DNA of 8,402 nt from positions 1 through 8,402 of the forward strand of contig CAMMCS010000085.1 in assembly GCA_946494635.1 (NCBI GenBank), written 5' to 3'. The translations under genes and the position numbers were made by a program. The notes beneath the pieces were generated by a model. It was given only the letters and a program-made list of their open reading frames with translations, did not search any database and was not told the DNA's origin. The stretch is from an uncultured Oscillibacter sp. Its GTDB lineage: Bacteria; Bacillota; Clostridia; Oscillospirales; Oscillospiraceae. Within the stretch, counting starts at the first letter, position 1, and each line of letters opens with the position of its first letter. Below are positions 5,443 to 8,402 of this stretch, in pieces.

Positions 5443-6237
5443 ATGCTGTTTTCCGATCATCCCCGGACCCACTACCGCAGCACGCCGATCCGTGAGGTCA
5501 TCTGCCAGCTGCGGTTCCCCCCGATCCTCACCATCAACACCACGGAGCCCGCCGATTTTCAGGAGGCCATCCGGGCGGAGTTCCCCCAGTACGCCCGGCG
5601 GCAGGACGCTGCCCCGCCCCGGATCACCGGCCTGGGCGGCCCCAGCCCAAAGGTGGAGCAGCAGCCCCCGGTGACCAACCACAACTTTGTCTCGGAGGAC
5701 GGCCAGTGGCGGCTGAACCTGACAAAGGACTTCATCGCCCTGTCCACCCTCCGCTATCCCGGGTGGGAGGAGTTCGCCCGCCATCTGGACATGCCTCTGG
5801 CGGCCTTTATCCGGCTGTACAAGCCCGCCTATTTCCAGCGGGTGGGGCTGCGGTATGTGAACGTCTTCTCCCGCTCCCGCCTGGGGCTGGAGGGCGTGAA
5901 GTGGGCGGAGCTGTTCACCCCCGCCTACACGGCCCCCCTGCAGGAGCCGGACGTGGAGGAGGACCGGGTCCTGAACTGCGGCTGTGACCTGACGGTGAAG
6001 CTGGACTCCAGCTGCCAGGCCAAGATCCACGCCGGCCCCGGGCGGCTGAAGCAGACTGCTCCCGGCGCCCCCCAGGATCCGGAGGTCAAATTCATCCTGG
6101 ACATGGACCTGTTCATGCTGGGGAACACCCCCTGTACTCTGGCCGCCGGCGCTCTGGAGACGCTTCACGGCCACTCCACCCGCATTTTTGAGGGTGCTGT
6201 CACCGACAGGCTGCGGGACGCCATGGATGCTGAATAA
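5443..6237 (+). CDS. TIGR04255-like family protein of unknown function
   Basis: The 264-residue product resembles the sporadically distributed TIGR04255 family: an N-terminal STPIREVICQLRF strand, a WRLNLTKDFIALST segment, the FQRVGLRYVNVF core, an ILDMDLF strand near residue 218 and a C-terminal LHGHSTRIFEGAVTDRLRD helix. The family has no established activity. No signal peptide or membrane segment is visible, so it is probably cytoplasmic. The start at 5443 is set by AAAGGAG (5428-5434) 8 bases upstream; an ATG at 5436 is in another frame, and the open frame up to 5383 overlaps the promoter. It stands alone between the hydrolase and the convergent cysK. In some genomes TIGR04255 genes occur in accessory or defence-rich regions, but nothing here shows such a context. 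Confidence 0.82.
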   Translation: MLFSDHPRTHYRSTPIREVICQLRFPPILTINTTEPADFQEAIRAEFPQYARRQDAAPPRITGLGGPSPKVEQQPPVTNHNFVSEDGQWRLNLTKDFIALSTLRYPGWEEFARHLDMPLAAFIRLYKPAYFQRVGLRYVNVFSRSRLGLEGVKWAELFTPAYTAPLQEPDVEEDRVLNCGCDLTVKLDSSCQAKIHAGPGRLKQTAPGAPQDPEVKFILDMDLFMLGNTPCTLAAGALETLHGHSTRIFEGAVTDRLRDAMDAE

Positions 6238-6243
6238 AGAAAC

Positions 6244-6280
6244 AGAGCCGGGAGACTTCCTTGGAAAGTCTCCCGGCTCT
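6244..6280. terminator. Shared hairpin terminator between convergent genes
   Basis: A perfect 15-base-pair stem (6244-6258 with 6266-6280) closes a 7-base loop between the TIGR04255-like gene and cysK. On the minus strand it is followed by a T-rich tail (GTTTCTTTA), which makes it a good cysK terminator. On the plus strand the following bases are CTCCGTCC, so it is weaker as a U-run terminator for the other gene. Confidence 0.8.
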
Positions 6281-6292
6281 CTCCGTCCGGGT

Positions 6293-7222
6293 TCAGTTCT
6301 GGAACATGGGGGTGGAGAGGTACCGCTCCCCGCTGTCCGGCAGCAGGGCCACGATGGTCTTGCCCGTATTCTCCGGCCGCATTGCCAGCTGGGCCGCCGC
6401 CCACACGGCGGCGCCGGAGGTGATTCCCACCAGGATGCCCTCGGTCCGGGCCAGCTCCCGGCCGGCGGCGTAGGCGTCCGCATCGGTGACAGTGAGGATC
6501 TCGTCCAGGACGCCGCGGTCCAGGTTCTCCGGCACGAAGTTGGCGCCGATGCCCTGAAGGCCGTGGGGCCCCGCGTGCCCCTCCGTCAGCAGGGGCGAGG
6601 AGGCGGGCTCAAAGGCCACGATCTTGATATTCGGGTTCTGTGCCTTCAGATACCGGCCCACGCCGCTGACGGTGCCGCCGGTGCCGGCGCCAGCCACGAA
6701 GATGTCCACCTTTCCGTCGGTGTCCGCCCAGATCTCCGGGCCGGTGGTTCGCTCGTGGGCCTCCGGGTTGGCGGGATTCTCAAACTGCCCGGCAATGATG
6801 CTGCCGGGGATGCTCCGGTGCAGCTCCTCCGCTTTGGCGACCGCGCCGGCCATGCCCTCCGCGCCCGGCGTCAGAACGATCTCTGCGCCGTAGGCGGCGA
6901 TCAGGGCCCGGCGCTCCACACTCATGGTGTCCGGCATGGTGAGGATCACATGGTACCCTCTGGCGGCGGCCACCGCGGCAAGACCGATGCCGGTGTTGCC
7001 GGAGGTGGGCTCGATGATGGTGCCGCCGGGGGCCAGATGCCCTTCCGCCTCCGCCCGGGCGATCATATTGGCGGCCACCCGGTCCTTGGCGCTGCCGGCG
7101 GGATTCATGCACTCCAGCTTTGCCAGCAGCGTGGCCCGCAGACTGTGGTGTTTCTCGTAATTGCGCAGCTCCAGCAGGGGCGTGCGGCCGATCAGCTCCG
7201 TGACGCTGTGATAAATGGGCAT
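6293..7222 (-). CDS. cysK: Cysteine synthase (O-acetylserine sulfhydrylase)
   Basis: This PLP enzyme makes cysteine from O-acetylserine and sulfide, the last step of cysteine synthesis in the cytoplasm. The 309-residue protein is full length for CysK. Landmarks are LIGRTPLLEL, NPAGSAKDR with the PLP lysine Lys46, the substrate loop PTSGNTG (72-78), MPDTMSVERR, the phosphate-binding GTGGT (180-184), GITSGA with Ser269 near the PLP ring nitrogen, and PDSGERYLST. No cystathionine-beta-synthase or other extra domain is attached, and I see no feature pointing to another OASS-like family. The start at 7222 is fixed by GGAGGG 7 bases upstream; the open frame runs on into the divergent gene but that part is not coding. 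It has its own promoter and appears to be a single-gene unit, with no serine acetyltransferase gene nearby. Confidence 0.95.
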   Translation of the reverse strand: MPIYHSVTELIGRTPLLELRNYEKHHSLRATLLAKLECMNPAGSAKDRVAANMIARAEAEGHLAPGGTIIEPTSGNTGIGLAAVAAARGYHVILTMPDTMSVERRALIAAYGAEIVLTPGAEGMAGAVAKAEELHRSIPGSIIAGQFENPANPEAHERTTGPEIWADTDGKVDIFVAGAGTGGTVSGVGRYLKAQNPNIKIVAFEPASSPLLTEGHAGPHGLQGIGANFVPENLDRGVLDEILTVTDADAYAAGRELARTEGILVGITSGAAVWAAAQLAMRPENTGKTIVALLPDSGERYLSTPMFQN

Positions 7223-7255
7223 CGAAGATCCCTCCGTCTGATTTAGAATAGGATT

Positions 7256-7284
7256 ATGATACACCCGCCGGCGCTTCTTTGCAA
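7256..7284 (-). promoter_or_regulatory. Predicted sigma-A promoter of cysK
   Basis: On the minus strand, TTGCAA (-35, 7279-7284) and TATCAT (-10, 7256-7261) are separated by 17 bases, with a predicted start near 7249 and a leader of about 27 bases. The -35 box lies between the arms of an inverted repeat, ACCCGCC (7263-7269) and GGCGGGT (7290-7296), that could be an operator. There is no room for a T-box or other leader riboswitch in the transcript. Confidence 0.6.
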
Positions 7285-7313
7285 CGGTGGGCGGGTAAGT
7301 TCTCCTTCGGCGG

Positions 7314-7359
7314 GCAATGGAACATCTTGTTGCGGCTTTGCCGCAGCAATGCCCATTGC
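7314..7359. repeat. Nested inverted repeat in the cysK/XRE divergent gap
   Basis: An outer pair, GCAATGG (7314-7320) and CCATTGC (7353-7359), encloses an inner pair, TTGTTGCGGC (7327-7336) and GCCGCAGCAA (7340-7349), with one G-T mismatch and a 3-base loop. Together they make a long interrupted palindrome between the two predicted promoters. Its right arm overlaps the -35 box of the XRE gene. It lies upstream of both predicted transcript starts, so it more likely acts as DNA (operator) than as RNA, unless an unseen transcript crosses it. Confidence 0.6.
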
Positions 7360-7384
7360 GGGGGACGCGGCTTTCTGCTATCAT
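7356..7384 (+). promoter_or_regulatory. Predicted extended -10 promoter of the XRE-type gene
   Basis: TTGCGG (7356-7361) and TATCAT (7379-7384) have a 17-base spacer, and TG sits one base before the -10 box (7376-7377), the extended -10 arrangement. The predicted start is near 7391, about 27 bases before the GTG start codon. Confidence 0.62.
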
Positions 7385-7417
7385 GGGATTGCCGGAATGC
7401 GAGGAGGTGCGGTGTCT

Positions 7418-8032
7418 GTGAATCTGCCCGAAAAAATTCTCGCCCTGCGGAAAGCCCGGGGCATGTCCCAGGCGGATCTGGCGGAAAAGCTGTATGTCAC
7501 CCGACAGACCGTCTCCCGCTGGGAGAGGGGTTCCGCCGCGCCTGACGCGGAGAACCTTCTGCGCCTGGCCCAGGTTTTTGATGTCAGCGTGGACGAACTG
7601 CTGGGAAACGCCCCAGCCGCCGGGCAGCCCGCAGCTTCCGCGGGATTTTCGCGGGTGCTGTTTTACTTTGCGGCACTGGAGCTGATGCTCCTTCTGATCC
7701 AGTTTCTGTCGGTCTGCGTGCTGAAGAGCGTCTTTTTCGGCCTGCTCTCCTGCCTCCCCATTGCCTGCCTGACAGGCGGGTTTGCATACGCATATCGGAG
7801 GCACTCCTCCAGGGAGACTGCCGCTGCGGCCGCTTTCCGCCGGCGTCTCTTCCAGATCACAGCCTGGCTGGGAACGTATTTCCCTGTCCGGCTGCTGCTG
7901 ATGGCCGTCTCCGCAGCCGTGCCTCTTTTTACCGTCCCTGCCGCCTTTGAGGCTGTGACCGCCGTAATCTACCTGATGACCGCCCTTCTTCTCACCCTGC
8001 GCCTGGAGCTTCCGCCGGCAGCTTCCGGGTAA
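7418..8032 (+). CDS. XRE-family regulator with C-terminal membrane domain
   Basis: Residues ~4-62 form a Cro/C1-type helix-turn-helix domain: LPEKILALRKARGMSQADLA, the recognition helix in VTRQTVSRWERGS, and the closing LAQVFDVSVDELLG. The remaining ~125 residues are largely hydrophobic, with about four membrane segments near 80-101, 103-125, 145-172 and 174-196 and basic stretches between them (YRRHSSRE, FRRR). Such fusions are common in Clostridia as membrane-tethered regulators, but their signals are mostly unknown. The start is a GTG at 7418, chosen because GAGGAGG (7401-7407) lies 10 bases upstream; the GTG at 7412 would be only 4 bases away, and the longer frame from 7256 crosses the promoter. 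The product has 204 residues. It is divergent from cysK, so control of cysK is possible but unproven. Confidence 0.88.
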   Translation: MNLPEKILALRKARGMSQADLAEKLYVTRQTVSRWERGSAAPDAENLLRLAQVFDVSVDELLGNAPAAGQPAASAGFSRVLFYFAALELMLLLIQFLSVCVLKSVFFGLLSCLPIACLTGGFAYAYRRHSSRETAAAAAFRRRLFQITAWLGTYFPVRLLLMAVSAAVPLFTVPAAFEAVTAVIYLMTALLLTLRLELPPAASG

Positions 8033-8058
8033 TCCGGAAGCCCGCCCCGCCGGAAGAG

Positions 8059-8091
8059 GAGAGGGCCGCCTTGCGGCGGCCCTCTCTTTTT
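8059..8091 (+). terminator. Strong intrinsic terminator after the XRE-type gene
   Basis: A perfect 12-base-pair GC-rich stem (8059-8070 with 8075-8086) closes a TTGC loop and is followed at once by TTTTT (8087-8091). It starts 26 bases after the stop codon. The opposite strand has no good T-run, so it mainly serves the plus-strand gene. Confidence 0.92.
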
Positions 8092-8130
8092 GCTCTGTTA
8101 TGCGCTTCCTGCGCCGCTTCTGTCAGGCGC

Positions 8131-8402
8131 TCAGCCAGCCACGGGAATCTCCACGATCCCGGCGGCGCCGGCGGCGATGGCGTATTCCGGGAACACCAGC
8201 GTCACGGAGCCGTCCTGGTTGATATAGAAGGAAGTGGTCTCATCCACCGTGGTGAAGCCGCCCTGCTCCGGGGTGAAGAACAGCCCGGAATCGTCCTCGT
8301 CAATGCGGGTCTGGACAGCGGTGTTGCAGATGTTGACCCAGTCCTCGCCCAGCACGTCCGCCAGGGTGATGTCCTTGTTGTTGGCGATGTCCAGGTTGTA
8401 GC
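8131..8402 (-). CDS. DUF3298 (RsiV-like) domain protein, C-terminal end
   Basis: The last 90 residues of a minus-strand gene whose 5' part lies beyond the right edge; the GTG at 8355 is only an internal codon, since the frame stays open to the edge and reads YNLDIANNKDITLADVLG before it. The pattern (ITLADVLGEDWVN, GLFFTPEQGG, FYINQDGSVTLVFPEYAIAAGAAGIVEIPV) matches the DUF3298 domain found at the C-terminus of the anti-sigma factor RsiV and of the deacetylase PdaC, among others. The missing N-terminal part decides which: a membrane anchor and anti-sigma domain, a deacetylase domain, or a lone secreted domain. No hairpin specific to this strand is evident between its stop codon and the terminator of the convergent gene. 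Confidence 0.82.
   Translation of the reverse strand, partial: YNLDIANNKDITLADVLGEDWVNICNTAVQTRIDEDDSGLFFTPEQGGFTTVDETTSFYINQDGSVTLVFPEYAIAAGAAGIVEIPVAG

Noticed and set aside
5419..6483. A 354-codon minus-strand open frame opposite the TIGR04255-like gene
   Set aside because: It crosses the shared hairpin terminator and lies in a wrong frame over cysK; its composition is that of a shadow frame.
6188..7246. A 352-codon plus-strand open frame opposite cysK
   Set aside because: cysK is certain from its motifs; this frame has no recognisable domain and crosses the terminator hairpin.
7223..7804. N-terminal extension of cysK up to 7804
   Set aside because: The extra ~194 residues run antisense through the XRE gene and both promoters; the CysK family starts near the Met at 7222, which has a good ribosome binding site.
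1..8402. CRISPR arrays, tRNA/rRNA genes, insertion sequences, prophage genes, attachment sites
   Set aside because: No regularly spaced direct repeats, no tRNA-like cloverleaf ends, no transposase or integrase motifs and no target-site duplications were seen by eye on either strand.

Overview
The window looks like chromosomal DNA from a GC-rich member of the Clostridia, most likely a gut Oscillospirales lineage of the Flavonifractor/Lawsonibacter type. This is an inference. It rests on the strong G/C bias at third codon positions, good Shine-Dalgarno sites before nearly every gene, a SleB-type hydrolase fused to copper-amine-oxidase-N-like repeats, and gene families common in that group (PadR/DUF2812, DUF3298). 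I see no rRNA, tRNA, CRISPR array, insertion sequence or phage gene.

Layout. (1) Bases 2-1443, plus strand: the 3' part of a dicarboxylate/amino acid:cation symporter, then ridA (imine/enamine deaminase) with its own promoter, and a small glutaredoxin-like protein 12 bases further on. A long hairpin with T-runs on both sides ends this block. (2) Bases 1508-4397, minus strand: an apparent operon that starts with a PadR-family repressor, overlaps by 4 bases into a DUF2812 membrane protein, continues with a second, divergent DUF2812 membrane protein, and ends with a 60-residue protein. The PadR promoter carries two identical-architecture inverted repeats; one fills the -35/-10 spacer exactly and the other lies just past the predicted start of transcription. 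(3) Bases 4588-6237, plus strand: a secreted SleB-type cell-wall hydrolase and, from its own near-consensus promoter, a TIGR04255-like protein of unknown function. (4) Bases 6293-7222, minus strand: cysteine synthase, convergent with the TIGR04255 gene across a shared hairpin. (5) Bases 7418-8032, plus strand: an XRE-type regulator with a membrane-embedded C-terminal half, divergent from cysK, followed by a strong terminator. (6) Bases 8131-8402, minus strand: the C-terminal end of a DUF3298 (RsiV-like) protein that runs off the window.

How the genes fit together. The transporter, RidA, glutaredoxin and cysteine synthase are housekeeping amino-acid and thiol functions. The best candidate for an under-described system is the PadR-DUF2812-DUF2812-small protein operon. 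It looks like a self-regulated membrane sensing or stress module, and its operators also lie upstream of the divergent hydrolase gene. The promoter calls for ridA, padR, the TIGR04255 gene, cysK and the XRE gene all have an exact 17-base spacer and place transcription starts some 25-40 bases before each start codon. They are pattern reading, not experiment.
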